From Tomocerus qinae (taxonomy: Eukaryota > Arthropoda > Collembola > Entomobryomorpha > Tomoceridae), in the NCBI GenBank assembly GCA_020055645.1, contig CM034546.1, positions 3,472,001-3,536,000 of the forward strand: a stretch of 64,000 nt of DNA, given 5' to 3'. A model generated the notes under the pieces. It was given only the letters and a program-made list of their open reading frames with translations. It did no database searches and was not told the origin of the DNA. Of this stretch, positions 22,501 through 35,200 are shown piece by piece (within the stretch, counting starts at the first letter, position 1; every line of letters starts with the position of its first letter). Position numbers and translations under genes: made by a program.

Positions 22501-24303
22501 TTACGAATTAAAAGTCAGTAGAAGGGAGCAAACATTATCTACGATGGTTCGTAGAAATACGAGCGACGTGTACCTCCTACAAACGTAGAAAATGTTCATC
22601 CGAAATTTAACAGGTATGCATCCTTTTAGTAAAGTGATCAGCTCTTTGGTATACCAGTCAGGATGGGTCAAGGGGTTTGAAATTATATCTCTACAAGTGT
22701 CCGAAGTAGAAACTGCCAACCACATCTCGAATCGAATTATGAAAAGCATCATAAACGACATAAATACAGGTATTGCTACTATAAACCAGCTCACAGATTT
22801 CCAAACTGAGATTGTTATATAAATAAAGATTATGGAAAGTCCTGTCATCGCAAAAAGGACGCCAGGTAATAAAAATTTGCAAAAAAATATGTCATAGATC
22901 GAAAAGAGTACACGGAATTCATTGTAGAATGAGATATTACTTCTGATGAACATTTCAGATTGTCTCCGAGTTAGAAAGACTTTCCGAGCGATGATTTGCT
23001 TGCTAAGGAAATAAATCATAAGATTGGTTATATTCACGTTAATTGAATAAAGGCTGTATAATAGGTCTTAGGTCCGCTAGATTCGTCAACATACCTAATA
23101 CAGCCTGTATTAGGTATGTTGACGTATCTAGCGGATCGATTTACATTGAGTAACACACACAACAAAATTCAAAACTTTATTTTTCAGAACACAAGATCCA
23201 AACAAAAAAAAAATTTTGTTGGAGTACCATACTGGGTGCGGGGTTGGGTATCCTGATAGGACAATGTTTTTTTAAAAGCAATACATAGTGGGTACTTTGA
23301 AATTTGGGACTTTCTGAGCCACACTGCCCTTGTGTGAATGACCTCACACAAAGAAAATGGTACCACATCCAAATTCAAAGTACTTATTATAATATAAGGT
23401 AATTTTAGTGCAGTTAATTTACCGTTCAAAACAGTGCTCCTTACCTTTTCAGCTGAAGTATTTTTAACATTAGGAGGGTGATTACGAAACACCCAATTGC
23501 ATACATTGTTACACTATACCAAAGAGGAACAATCGCAATCCAATAAATGAGTATTCTGTAGCATATAAAATATGGCTTTGACTGAACTCCGATGTGCTTG
23601 AAAATGCTCAATTCATCAAATTGTACGAAATCAGGTATCAGCATCATAAATGGGATGGTGAGTATTGTCGAAAAGAAAAAAACCACAGCCATCGTCAGAA
23701 ATATCAAACCAGCCCAGTCAATATTTGAAACAGAAGTTTTATCTAAGTTAAAATCAAACATATTATAATTCCTATTCCCGAAATAGAAATTGTGACACTT
23801 ATTTCAAAAAAATATTTTAAGTCTGCTAAATAATGACGTCGAATTGCCATGTCTGATAATAATAATGAGATTTTAAATGAAATTCACTTACATTTACCGT
23901 AGAAGATGAAAAACTGTGAAGTAAGTTGAGCGAGCTCATTTTGGTACATGATTGTGTTTAACTGACAAATGAGACCTAGGGGAAAGGACAAAAGGTACTC
24001 AAGCTGAACGGCCCTTCCTTCCACAGAGATATTTTCATTTGACTGTGAAATTGCAAATGATAACCATTCAATGAGACGTAAAATTATCCCAGAAGATGCA
24101 TACAAATAGAAAAAGGATTTTCGGTTTGATGAAAGTTCAGTGAATTTTCTTTTGACTGGATCCCATTTGTGTGGCAGAAGTTTTAGTAGACACCCACAAC
24201 TGAATAATTTTGATAGAATTTGAAGACTCAAATCACGGGGAACTTTGATCATTGCAAAGTTGACCGTAACTTTTAACCTCTTTAAGAACTTTTCAATAAA
24301 CAT
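22501..24303 (-). CDS. GrA-2: seven-transmembrane chemoreceptor-like gene, three exons
   Basis: Model: exon 1 24303-23898, exon 2 23742-23445, exon 3 23002-22501; 406, 298 and 502 nt, 401 residues, with the same splice phases as GrA-1. The last exon starts at the acceptor ttccttag. Differences from GrA-1 are scattered substitutions (for example FAMIKVPRD near the N-terminus, DWYTKELITLL in exon 3), and all frames are open. Both share the block STSDTCRDIIS before the last membrane pair. It ends NS-stop, one residue longer than GrA-1. Tandem duplicate of GrA-1, flanks included. Confidence 0.75.
23074..23134. repeat. Near-perfect 61-bp hairpin
   Basis: Begins ccgctagattcgtcaac and ends gttgacgtatctagcgg: two ~30-bp arms with almost no loop and one mismatch, just upstream of exon 3 in the GrA-2 intron. 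It is absent from the same intron of GrA-1, GrA-3 and GrA-4. Probably a miniature palindromic insertion. Confidence 0.7.
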
Positions 24304-25745
24304 TTTGCTAAGAACAGCAATGACTTCTTGATGTTGCTACTTTTTTAAAGGGATTAATACTGTACTTTATTACCGATTTACCGACAGCGCAATGAAATCG
24401 ATTGAAGGCAGGCAGACGATGACGCATTAGTACTGCGACGTTTATTTACCTGGCTGTAAGTTGTTTCTATATAAGTTTTTAGACTCTTCAAATGGTAAGA
24501 AACATGTAAATGGTTTTCTCTAAATTACTGCAATAGTTTTTCCACGTAATATATTATTGATGTCTTAAAAATACGGTCAAACTATGCTAGTAGTCATTGG
24601 TTGTACGTAAACAAGGTCTTCAAACCGTCATGTCCTTAAACATTAAAATTCACGATTCTATTCCATTATTGATTAAGTATTGACTTCAGTTTCTATACGA
24701 CCTACGACGCGACGTAATATATGGTAGAAATCCTTGTAGTGGAAATAAAATTACTGGTGTCTGACTTCAACTTACCTAGCCTCAAAAATATCCTTTATGT
24801 GCTTCTTGCGATTTTGCTCTTTTAAAATCGATTTATGACTCATTTTTGACAACAGAACTTACAGTCATTAGTTTATCTAAATTCTTGCACCTCTACCGAG
24901 GTTAAAGCACGATACTCTTAGGCCTGGCCTAAAAGAGGGTCCACTTTTACTCCTCTCAAATGTGGTCACCCTATACAGATAATATGTAGTGCGACTGGAA
25001 AACTGGTTCTGCAGCGAAATTATAACTTGCAGTATTAATCTGTTCCTCTTCGCTAAAAATCCCGATTTCGCACATAGCTCTAACATTTCAGGTATACATT
25101 TCCCACCTTTTTTACGAATATGTTAGTACCGTTTTGTTCTACTTCTACTGATGTTGGTGGAATATTCATAATACATGATAATTGATGGATCACAAGCACA
25201 TGGATCATGCAAACATCTTCTACAAAAAAATGCCCATTTCACCGGAAAAATAAAATGAAGTAATGAATCAAATTTTTATAGCCATACATTGTTGTAGAAG
25301 ATGCAATTTATTATTATTTACATCATGGAAATAATTCATAAAGATAGGTACTAAGCGATTGTCTTAATGCTGCTGGCATAATTAATTCTGGTGTAGCAAG
25401 GATTGATTCTATCCTTTGTTCTATATTAACAACAACAAATGCAAATTTATTTAAAGTATAGTCGCATCCTATAAAGTAGGATATGGTAGTTAAACATTGT
25501 TCTCCTTTTTTACCTTTAAAAAAGGCAAAATGAAAAAAACGACTAATCTTTTTAAAAGCTTACCCTTTTTATTAACAACATTACGAAATTGCGACCTTAG
25601 GTAGATAAGTAGTAGAGATGTTAAATATTAAATCAATTATAACGTTGAAGGATTGCCATTCTTTGATTCTTTGGAATAAAACATAAATTGAACAAAAAGG
25701 ATGGTCGAAGTAATGATTTTCTACGAAATTAATTACGTTTTGCTA
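24304..25745. other. Intergenic upstream of GrA-2
   Basis: Up to about 24640 it parallels 20480-21400. A 12-bp inverted pair, catcttctacaa and ttgtagaagatg, lies within 25200-25310. No gene seen. Confidence 0.45.
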
Positions 25746-26660
25746 TCATGGCCATGTGACATTCGTAAGAGTGCAAGAGACGTCCCACAACTTTAGGGCA
25801 GTTTTCAAATCCTCGGCTGAATTTGTTTTATAAGCAGGAGCGGGGGCTCCCTTCATCTCATAAAATCCCTTCGGTCCATAATAACCATTTGCCTCTGCTT
25901 CTGGGGATACCGCGGCATATAAAATCGGCAGCGCTCCATCTGCGCCACTATGGCTTAAAAGAGCATTGCCCAAGTTAGTCATCCAACTGACGCCGGGACC
26001 GTTTGCAACTAAATCTGTTCTTGCATAACCAGGATGGGCGGAGTTACACATTAAGCCCCAACCACCCTCATCACTTCTTCTTTGTAGTTCCAAAGTGAAA
26101 AGCAGATTCGCTAGTTTGGATTGCGAGTAGGCAGAAACAGCGCAGTAGCTCTTTTCAGACTGCAAATTCTCAAAATTGATCTTTCCTTGTCGATGCATAA
26201 GACTGCTGACATTCACAACCCGCGGATGGGCACTTTTCCTTAATGCGGGCAGAAGCTGGGCAGTAAGTGCGAAATGAGCTAAATGATTAGTGCCCATCTG
26301 CAATTCAAATCCATCCGATGTCATTTCCTTCTTCGGCGGTGTCATCACTCCAGCGTTGTTCACCAGTAAATCCAAAGTCCCGTGTTCTTTGTTAAATCGA
26401 TCGCAGAATTCTTTCACAGAAGCCAAACTACCTAGATCGACCTTTTCAAACGTGACCTTTGCATCTGGACATGCTTCTTTGATCTTTGCCAGCGCCTCTT
26501 CGCCTTTCTTTTCGTTTCGGGCAGCTAGGATAACAGTGCCGCCTGCTTCGACCAACCCGAGAGCCGTTTCATAGCCAAGACCTCCAGTCCCTCCGGTCAC
26601 TATCGACAGCTTTCCTTCTTGAGACGGAATGTCTTTTTTTGTCCAACCTGGCTTTGGCAT
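25746..26660 (-). CDS. Short-chain dehydrogenase/reductase (SDR) copy 1, intronless
   Basis: 304 residues, a usual SDR length, with a Rossmann fold. Cofactor motif TGGTGGLG at 22-29; R48 after strand 2 favours NADP(H); NNAG at 101-104; catalytic N125, Ser 152/153, Y178 and K182 (YSQSK) all present. The C-terminal part has HPGYARTDL, the usual post-catalytic loop. It oxidises or reduces an alcohol/carbonyl pair with NAD(P); the substrate is not readable. No signal peptide or membrane anchor, so probably cytosolic. It lacks introns and is visibly richer in GC than its flanks. Blocks such as FELQMGTNHLAHFALTA and ELQRRSDEGGWGL look to me more like bacterial SDRs than animal retinol dehydrogenases, so horizontal transfer is possible. 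Confidence 0.9.
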   Translation of the reverse strand: MPKPGWTKKDIPSQEGKLSIVTGGTGGLGYETALGLVEAGGTVILAARNEKKGEEALAKIKEACPDAKVTFEKVDLGSLASVKEFCDRFNKEHGTLDLLVNNAGVMTPPKKEMTSDGFELQMGTNHLAHFALTAQLLPALRKSAHPRVVNVSSLMHRQGKINFENLQSEKSYCAVSAYSQSKLANLLFTLELQRRSDEGGWGLMCNSAHPGYARTDLVANGPGVSWMTNLGNALLSHSGADGALPILYAAVSPEAEANGYYGPKGFYEMKGAPAPAYKTNSAEDLKTALKLWDVSCTLTNVTWP

Positions 26661-29600
26661 TTTTTCCTTGAAAATTATTTTGTGTTAATTGTTTTCATGA
26701 AATTTTTATAGCAATTCGAAATATGGTTGAAGTAAAACTTAACACGGATTGTACAAACTACAATTAACCCTATAGAAGGCTTTTAATTATACGAAATTCA
26801 CTATGTAGGAGATTTAAAGGTTAAATGTTTTGAATACATATTGCAAACATTGCGGTAGGTTGCAGGCAAACGGTGCGCAAGAGGATATGTTAGGTTAAAT
26901 ATAAACATGCTGTGGGATTTACCCATTTTCGCACCGTTTGGTACAACCCAATCCAAACATTGTGATATAATTTTAATTGTGAATGGTAAAGGTTGTTTAT
27001 TGGGAGATGCAAAATGCACGTTATACAAATGTATGAAGATTCTATAAATTTGTAATATCTATATGGACATTCCCATAGACAGTTCCAGTCTACCACGGTA
27101 TGTTTTGTATGTTGTATGTCAATATTTTGTAAACAATATGGGGTTCAACTCGGTTCAAATAAATACATAGACCCATATAGTTTCTGGGAATTTCTAGAAA
27201 TACGTACAAAACTTTTGTATACCGAGTTATTTCTGTAATTTTGATATTTCCCATGTATATGGCCTTGTTAGTTTGCCTACAATAACAACACAATAATGTT
27301 TTTGTCTATAAAACTACAAAACTATCTGTTTACAATAATTCTATTATCCTACCTAAACAACTCGATTAGGCTGCCTATGGATAACTCCTACCTATTATTA
27401 AAAAAGCAATAGAGATCTACCATTACTTCGGTATGCTAAAATCTTTGTTTGCCAGACAAGTCCATTTCTACCATACCGTAGGTTGATGAACCTTTTTTGC
27501 TGCAGTTTCTGAAACTCAATGATATTCAAGGTCAAAGGAAGTATAAAACTTTTTTTAAATTGGTGTTTGAGTCATAATTTTTCCAAAATATTTTAAATTA
27601 AATAATCTTTTTCAGCATACTTAATTTTGAAAATTGATCACCTTGGAAGAATTGTATGTATATTTGCAGGATATGCCTTGTATCACTCGTTAAATTCTAG
27701 ATCGCTGACAGTAATATTCACTGAGCACTAATTACCATATTCTGTCGTAAGTCGTAAGGCACTTTCGATTGACATCTTATTTACATACATGGCCGTAGTT
27801 ACTATTCCCAGACTGACATTTCGACAATTACATATAATGTATATAATGTAGTAAGTAGTATGGCTGGTGTAAAAGTTAAATGAAGGTTACTTATAATAAC
27901 TCACTTGGGTATGATAAAATAATTATCAGCAATATGTCAGTTTTTCATTGTTTCAAATACAATCAGAAGAAAATATTTTAAATACTATGTTCGGTTTTAC
28001 TATAGTATGTATTAAATACAAAAAATTTAGGTTTTATGTGGAATATTGTAAATACAATAATATCGTCCTATCGAGCAAGTACTAATTACTTAAAATAATG
28101 TTATTAGTTATTAGCGAATAAAATACGCCAAAACTGAAAGGCTAAGATAAGGTGGGGCCCAATTCGATAAAACATACTTTAACATACTATACTTTCAAAT
28201 GCCACTTCGCCCTCGTACACAATTCTTAATCTAATTCAATTAAAACTGAAAGACTTACTAAAGATTTCCTGAAACAATGTGATTACACAATATGAACACG
28301 ACACAGCCCTTTTACAGACAAGTATCTTGAGTTGTGGTTCTGGTACGAATGAATGAGTGAATGATGAGCATGTTGCATAAATTGCAAAACTACCTGTGTA
28401 CATGTTAGGATAATGCAGGAGTCCGTATGTGCATTATGAACGTCACTTTTTACAGTCCAGAGTGTTGTTTATTTTAGATTAGAGTAACAGAACTAACGTC
28501 CGGATATTCTTTTCATTCAAATTAAATAAGTATTGATATGAACTAGCAACGAAAAATTTATTATTTAGTTGATATTGGTTGCAAAATAGTATGGCAGAAA
28601 GTCAAAATCTATGTGTACTTACCTCTTAATTGGTTGACAGAGAAACATTACATGGGCTGTATACAAAAATTTGCCATCAATCAATTTTGTTAATAGAATC
28701 TTTCCACTTTTTAATTTCTTTATCCAGTTTGAACTCTGAGAAATATACACATAAATATTGAAGACTCAAATTTCATTTTTCAACAAAAATTAATTAAGAA
28801 ACAAAAATTAATCCCTTGTTTGATGTATCATTTTATAATTTATGTATTTACATGAACGGGTACTGTTTGCTTATTTTTACGAATTGTCAACTCCGTTATA
28901 ATTACTAATTAGAGTACCAGATTTGCAGAAAAACAGCTAAGTTTTAATTTTTTAACTATTACAATAGTAATATCACTGGTGCTACAACATAATATAAACA
29001 TTCAGCTCTATATCCGCTCCTTGGTCGTATTTCTCCTATATAGGTTCAGTTTTTTAGGCTTTACTAATTTCAAGGATTAAAAAAGAAACACCACACTAAA
29101 TAATTATCATTTCTTCATTATTATTTATAAAATTTCTTATTTTACAATAAACAGTAATTTACTAAGCTATATTTAAAAATTGACAACTGAGAATGCATTT
29201 TATGATCGTGAGTTTTACTACCAATGTGTGTAATTTAGATGTAATATGTACCTTGTTACAATACACACTATAATATTTATAGTGGTAGAATTTATTCAGG
29301 TTAATTGATGGGTACGTTGTGGGTAAAAGTGTTAGATAATACTCATCTCGTACGTATTCAAGGCAATGCCAAGGCCAAGTGCATACAATATACAGAAACA
29401 CTTCACTGTGCTTGCATGATATTACATTACAAGTATGATGTCATAGTAGGTCTATGCATAAGCATAGTACAGATATGTAGAAATATCGATTAAGTTGTGC
29501 CATACTAAACCAAATAGAAAAACTCTGTACACATACGTACAATGTAGTGGCTTTTGGGTGAATATATATTGTGTGGGATCTGGTTTTGCTAAACAGAAGA

Positions 29601-31286
29601 ATTGTAATCCATTACGTTTTTAAAAGTGACTCCTGAACTAATAGGAAGCTAAATTAGTCATATATACAAAGCGTGTTTAAGGTGGTTTCCTTATTTTCTA
29701 AACTTACATTCAAGACATTATAAGTATATTGGTTATAATTATTATTAAGCATAATATCATTTACTTGTTAACAATTACTTAACAATTTAACCTATAGCAA
29801 TAATGTATAGTATAATGTAATTATATGCTGAACAACTTTGTCATTGGTGAGAATGTCAACTATGAAGTCATGGCTCTATTTACAAAGAGCTTGAGAAAAT
29901 CTATTTATATATTGATGTTTACTCAAAGATAGTAAAGTACTTCTATTACCACTTAGATTGAATATGCAAAAATCAATGTTAGTCATTCTCATTTGTTTAC
30001 TATCCACGTGTTACGTCAATTGATACAGAAATTAGTAGTTCACACAGGAGGAATTCACATTGAAGATCCTTTTGCAAACCAAATAACCGGATCTTGTCCC
30101 TTATTATCTTTAATTATTCAGAACTCATGATTGTATTACATCACTTTGTTGTGAGTGCTTGAATACTGTGTTTATATTTCGCACCTTAAGGTATCAAAAG
30201 CGCAATATGCATTTTCAGATTGGTAGTGAAAATGCGCAATATGCATTTTCAGGTTGGTAGTGAAAATGCGCAATATGCATCGGCGGCAATTTTACAGGGG
30301 AGAGCATGAGACACAAATGAGACAACATGTTTTAGTGGAAAAGGTGATTTTACAAATTCAGCTCAGCTATTTGAACCAAATAAAATTTAAAATTTAATCA
30401 TCGTATATATAATTTTACTAGTTGAATCCTAGCACACAAAGTGTGCTAGAAAATGTTGCAATCAGTAAATTTCTAGCGACTGCGCATTGGCCCGAATTTC
30501 ATAGACCGTTGATTGGACTCAGTAGTCTAGTCCTTGCTCATTAATTACAAAATATTATATACCCTTACTCATTAATTACAAAATATTACGGACATATATA
30601 CAAACATTTATTCAAGAATAATGAAAGAATCCCATGCGCATGCCCCGCTTTATGTTTATGTAGAGTAAAGATGCTTTCTCATTTTATCGTAAAATCTCAC
30701 TGTGCCCCGTATATGCATATTGCGCATTTTCACTACCAACCTGAAAATGCATATTGCGCTTTAGATACCTTAAGGTGCGATTTAACGTATTTAGTATTTA
30801 TACGATATATGTAGATATTGAAGTATGGATGACGACGTATATAATTAGATTTTTGTTGTTAATTTGACTTTTATTTTTTAAATTCAGCTTTAGCAACTTT
30901 TAATAATTTCGAATTGAGGTTATATTATTAGAATCTTTACAGATTTGGAGATCCTCGCTCCATTTTACAGCCAGGATTTTTTTGTCTTTAACAAATTTTC
31001 TAAACTTGCTATACATAATTTATATAATATTATAATTTTAATTGAAAATTAGTGTAAAACTACAAAAGTGACAACAGATTTGAAATGACACCATGCATTA
31101 TACGAGAATGGCTAATTCATTGAAGAATATCACACAATCTGCTGGAGTGGGAATAAAAAATTTATTGTTATTTGAACAAAACGTGGACTAATTTTAAAGC
31201 GTTAATTAAGTACATTGTGAATTTGAAAGGTGTAAACCAATGTATAGTATGATTTAATTGTTAACGGGATTGTATACACTTTGTTT
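26661..31286. other. Intergenic between the two SDR genes
   Basis: AT-rich. About 28250-29720 has a diverged, same-order counterpart at about 33050-34400 upstream of SDR copy 2, so the duplicated unit includes a long 5' flank. The 600-bp element at 30180-30779 interrupts. Short frames show no motif. Confidence 0.5.
30180..30779. mobile_element. 600-bp inverted-repeat element
   Basis: Ends cgcaccttaaggtatc and its complement, continuing as inverted repeats of ~60 bp with one mismatch near the ends. The 4-bp direct repeat attt flanks it (30176-30179 and 30780-30783). Inside the left end a 34-bp unit (gcgcaatatgcattttcag..) is tandemly repeated. The core 30425-30672 recurs inverted at 47858-48128. 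No transposase, so non-autonomous. Confidence 0.75.
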
Positions 31287-32201
31287 TCATGGCCATGTGA
31301 CATTTGTCAGAGAGCAAGAGACGTCCCACAATTTACGGGCAGTTTCCACATTCTCGGCTGAATTTGTTTTATAAGCTGGAGCGGGAGCCCCTTTCATCTC
31401 ATAAAATCCCTTAGGCCCATAATAGCCATTTGCCTCTGCTTCCGGTGATGTCGCCGCATATAAAGTCGGTAGTGCCCCATCAGCTCCACTATGGCTAATA
31501 AGAGAAGTGCTCGCTTTGGTAACCCAACTGACGCCAGGTCCATTGGCAATTAAATCAGTCTTTGCAATTCCAGGATGTGCAGAGTTGCACATTAAGCCCC
31601 AACCACCCTCATCACTTCTTCTTTGTAGTTCCAAAGTGAAAAGCAGATTCGCCAATTTAGATTGTGCGTAAGCAGAAACAGCACAGTAGCTCTTTTCAGA
31701 CTGTAGATTTGCGAAATTGATCTTTCCTTGTCGATGCATAAGACTGCTCACATTCACAACTCGTGGATGGACGCTTCTTCTCAATGCGGGCAACAGGTGG
31801 GCAGTAAGTGCGAAATGAGCCAAATGGTTAGTGCCCATTTGCAATTCAAATCCATCGGATGTCATTTCTTTCTTCGGCGGTGTCATCACTCCCGCGTTAT
31901 TCACCAGTAAATCCAAAGTCCCATGTTCGTTATTAAATCGATCGCAGAATTCTTTCACAGAAGCCAAACTACCAAGATCGACCTTTTCAAACGTGACCTT
32001 TGCATCTGGACATGCTTCTTTTATCTTTGCCAGAGCTTCTTCGCCTTTTTTCTCGTTTCGTGCAGCTAGGATGACAGTGCCGCCTGCTTCGGCCAACCCA
32101 AGAGCCGTTTCATAACCAAGACCTCCAGTTCCTCCGGTCACTATTGATAGCTTTCCTTCTTGAGAGGGAATTTCTTTTTTTGTCCAACCTGGCTTTGGCA
32201 T
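31287..32201 (-). CDS. Short-chain dehydrogenase/reductase (SDR) copy 2, intronless
   Basis: 304 residues, same length as copy 1 and mostly identical. Motifs TGGTGGLG, NNAG, the VSS serine and Y-x3-K (YAQSK) are all kept. Changes cluster in the substrate-loop and C-terminal part (HPGIAKTDLIANGPGVSWVTKASTSLISH and ENVETARKLW), so the two copies may differ in substrate. It lies head to tail with copy 1, 4.6 kb upstream of it, with a duplicated 5' flank. Both retain full open frames, which argues that both are or were recently under selection. Origin as for copy 1. Confidence 0.9.
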   Translation of the reverse strand: MPKPGWTKKEIPSQEGKLSIVTGGTGGLGYETALGLAEAGGTVILAARNEKKGEEALAKIKEACPDAKVTFEKVDLGSLASVKEFCDRFNNEHGTLDLLVNNAGVMTPPKKEMTSDGFELQMGTNHLAHFALTAHLLPALRRSVHPRVVNVSSLMHRQGKINFANLQSEKSYCAVSAYAQSKLANLLFTLELQRRSDEGGWGLMCNSAHPGIAKTDLIANGPGVSWVTKASTSLISHSGADGALPTLYAATSPEAEANGYYGPKGFYEMKGAPAPAYKTNSAENVETARKLWDVSCSLTNVTWP

Positions 32202-35200
32202 TTTTTCTGTAATTGTAAATTAATTTATTTAATGATTTTGAAATTCCAGTATGTCATTTAATGAATAAGATTTTAACTCTACAAGTATAAGAAAAGATTT
32301 ATAAATGCTAGATAATTGATGCTAAAACTAGATTTGCAAACAACAGTTTGGGTGTAGTGTACTAAAAGTATAATATTTATTTTTCTACCCAGAAAAAGAG
32401 TTTCTGTTTCTTCAGATACCAGTCAAAAGTCTGAAGCTAATTTTTGACAGCACTGCTTGACTTTGAATCAAGTACAAACTAAATCATTAATTAAATAGAT
32501 TATAGTATGTGGGACTATTTAGTTTAGAGTAATTTGCAACATTTTCTAAGAGATACTATCATTCATTATTTGTTTTCATAAATTTCTTGGTATTCCCTTG
32601 GGTGTCCTTGTGGGTTTTCCTTCAAAAACAATGCGGTAAAATAGCTTTTATCCATGCAAACCAGTTAGAAACATTTCTGCTTTAAATATCCTAAATAAAC
32701 AAATTGAATGTATAATAAATTAGCTATTGACTTTGCCATACTATGTATATTGGGAATGCCAACTTTGATTTTCAAAAAAATATTGTAAAAACTTCAGACA
32801 GGTTTCTATAGATCAGATGGAAACTAGACCGCCCTTCAAATTGGCTATAAATATAGTCGGTATAAATAATACTGAAAAATGTTCTCAGAGCTTGTATCGA
32901 CCCCTCCCTTCAAATTCTACCTAACAATAACGTTCAGTAAATCGATAAGGTGAATGCTCTTTTCAGGGACGAAATTAGATTTTCCTTAATATTTAGTTCT
33001 ACATTGTAACGTTGTATGAAAAATGTCAAATTAATATGCTTTGAAATTGAAAGGCTTACCAAAAAGGTGAATTCCGAAACAGTGTAATTGTTTGCACAAA
33101 ATAAAAGCTTTTCAATAACAGGAACCAATGCAATAATGCCTTGAGTTCTGATTCATGAATGAGTTGCAGATTTTGTAGTGCTGTGTACACATGAAATAAG
33201 CTGTAAGTATAAGAGTAGACGTTTGTATGAGCACATTGCACGTCATAATCACAATCCCACAATTTTGTGTAGTCTAGACGCGAGTGTCGAGTGTATAAGG
33301 AGGTAAAATGCAAAACAAAAGTCCGGGTATTTTTTTGTTTGGTTGTAATGTTGTAATTTACAACTTGTAAATAGTGTAAATAGATAGGAAATATGAACTA
33401 CATACAGAAAACGTTGTTTGATTATTTTTTGCTGTAAAACAGTAGAATATAAAATATAACTTTGCGAATTTGACAATTGATAAAAAGAAATTCAATTTTT
33501 CATTGCCAAAAAACCATGCGTTATTTTATTACATTATACTTCATCTATTACAAAATCATTTTTTTACACAAGATGTATTTTAATCGTAAAATAATTTAAT
33601 TTCTCAGAGACAATAGGCAGTTACAGTGAAAAATTCGAAAATATATTGATTGGCTTCCAAAATGTTTTAATTTTTTTCCATCAGTTGTAGTTTAGTATTT
33701 TTATTTATATTTCGTAGTGGATTTGATGGTTTTGTTATTTAAAGTAGTAAATACGTCAGCAAATTTATGGCGATAAACGCTTTAACTATTTTTATTACAA
33801 TATATATGCTAAATTCTATCAAAAATTCGTTTCAGTGACAGTTTGTCATATTTATTTGAACATTATATGAGTTAAATACACACTAGTGTGTTTTAAAACA
33901 CACTGAGATTAAAGAACATAGCGACCATAAACAATAATAATGGGATATATGCAGGTTAATTGGTGGGTATGTTATGGGTAAAAGTAGCAGATAATACTCA
34001 TTCATATACACATACACACGCCAAGGCCAAGGACAAAGGGCATACCATGAATACTTTTATATAATTTGGTTGCTATTAGTACATGTTATGAATATGAATA
34101 ATATAAGGAGTCCAATGTTACATGGAACAGTGGATATGATTAATATTGTGAATGCTGCTTGAGTTCTGACAAATACTCGACTGAAAACTACACTGCCCTG
34201 TAGCAGTGGTTCTTGCGGCTTTGTGGAGAGAGTTATAATGTGTGGGCTGGTTCCCTGAACAGGAAAATTGTAATTTATTGCTGGATTCTTTTTTAGGACT
34301 GACTCCTGGACAAAGATTAAGGCAAATTACTCACGTAAAGCGTTGTCAAGGTCGTTTCCTAACTTTCAGAGTTTATATTCATGACGAACGTTGCACGTAA
34401 ATTCGTTGAAAGTTGAATACATGATAACTCCTTGTTCTTATTACATTACTTACTATCATGTATCATAGTATTTGTCGTGCAACGCATCAATAAAAATATT
34501 TATGGTATTAATTACCAAGGCACATGAGTGTGAGCACCAACGAGCTTCTATGCTTCTTTGTATTTATCTTTTGATATAATTAAAAACGAAATATTATTCC
34601 AGTAGCCTGCTTTTAATGTTAGATACCAATGTAAGACCTGAAACAATCACATCTAAAAGGAAGTCCTAATCCTAACACTTTCAAATTAACTTCAACAAAA
34701 TTTTTCTTTGTATAAGTGCCCCCAAATTGATGCGATAAATATGCATCAGCAATTCAGAATGTTGGGTATAGATAGAACCTCTATCCCAGATTGATATCAG
34801 ATATGATACAGCAGCGCCCCCGAAGTCAGAAAAAAATCTACTTTTCCATAAAAATCGTTTTAAATATAAACTGGCCTAATTATAAATTATTTGTTCAAAG
34901 AAGAAGAAAATAATTAATTGATTATCGAGATTGACATAAATTGTGAAAAAATTCGTCAGCGACCCAGGGTTTCATATGAAACCCCAAAAAAATCAAAATG
35001 AGGCTCTATCTGAGGCCTTGACTTGACCAAAACATTGGTACACATTTATTCAATCTTAGCACATGATTAATGCGAATCGTCACTCATCTAACAAAATTGA
35101 AGTGCATCATGGTCACTGCCGAGAAGGTTAGAGTCAACTGTTGAACTAATATAAATAAAATTTGAATAAGCATAATATTTGACTAATACGAAATTATTGG

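Noticed and set aside
26290..26574. 94-codon plus frame antisense to SDR copy 1 (also 31831-32115)
   Set aside because: Shadow of the conserved SDR coding strand.
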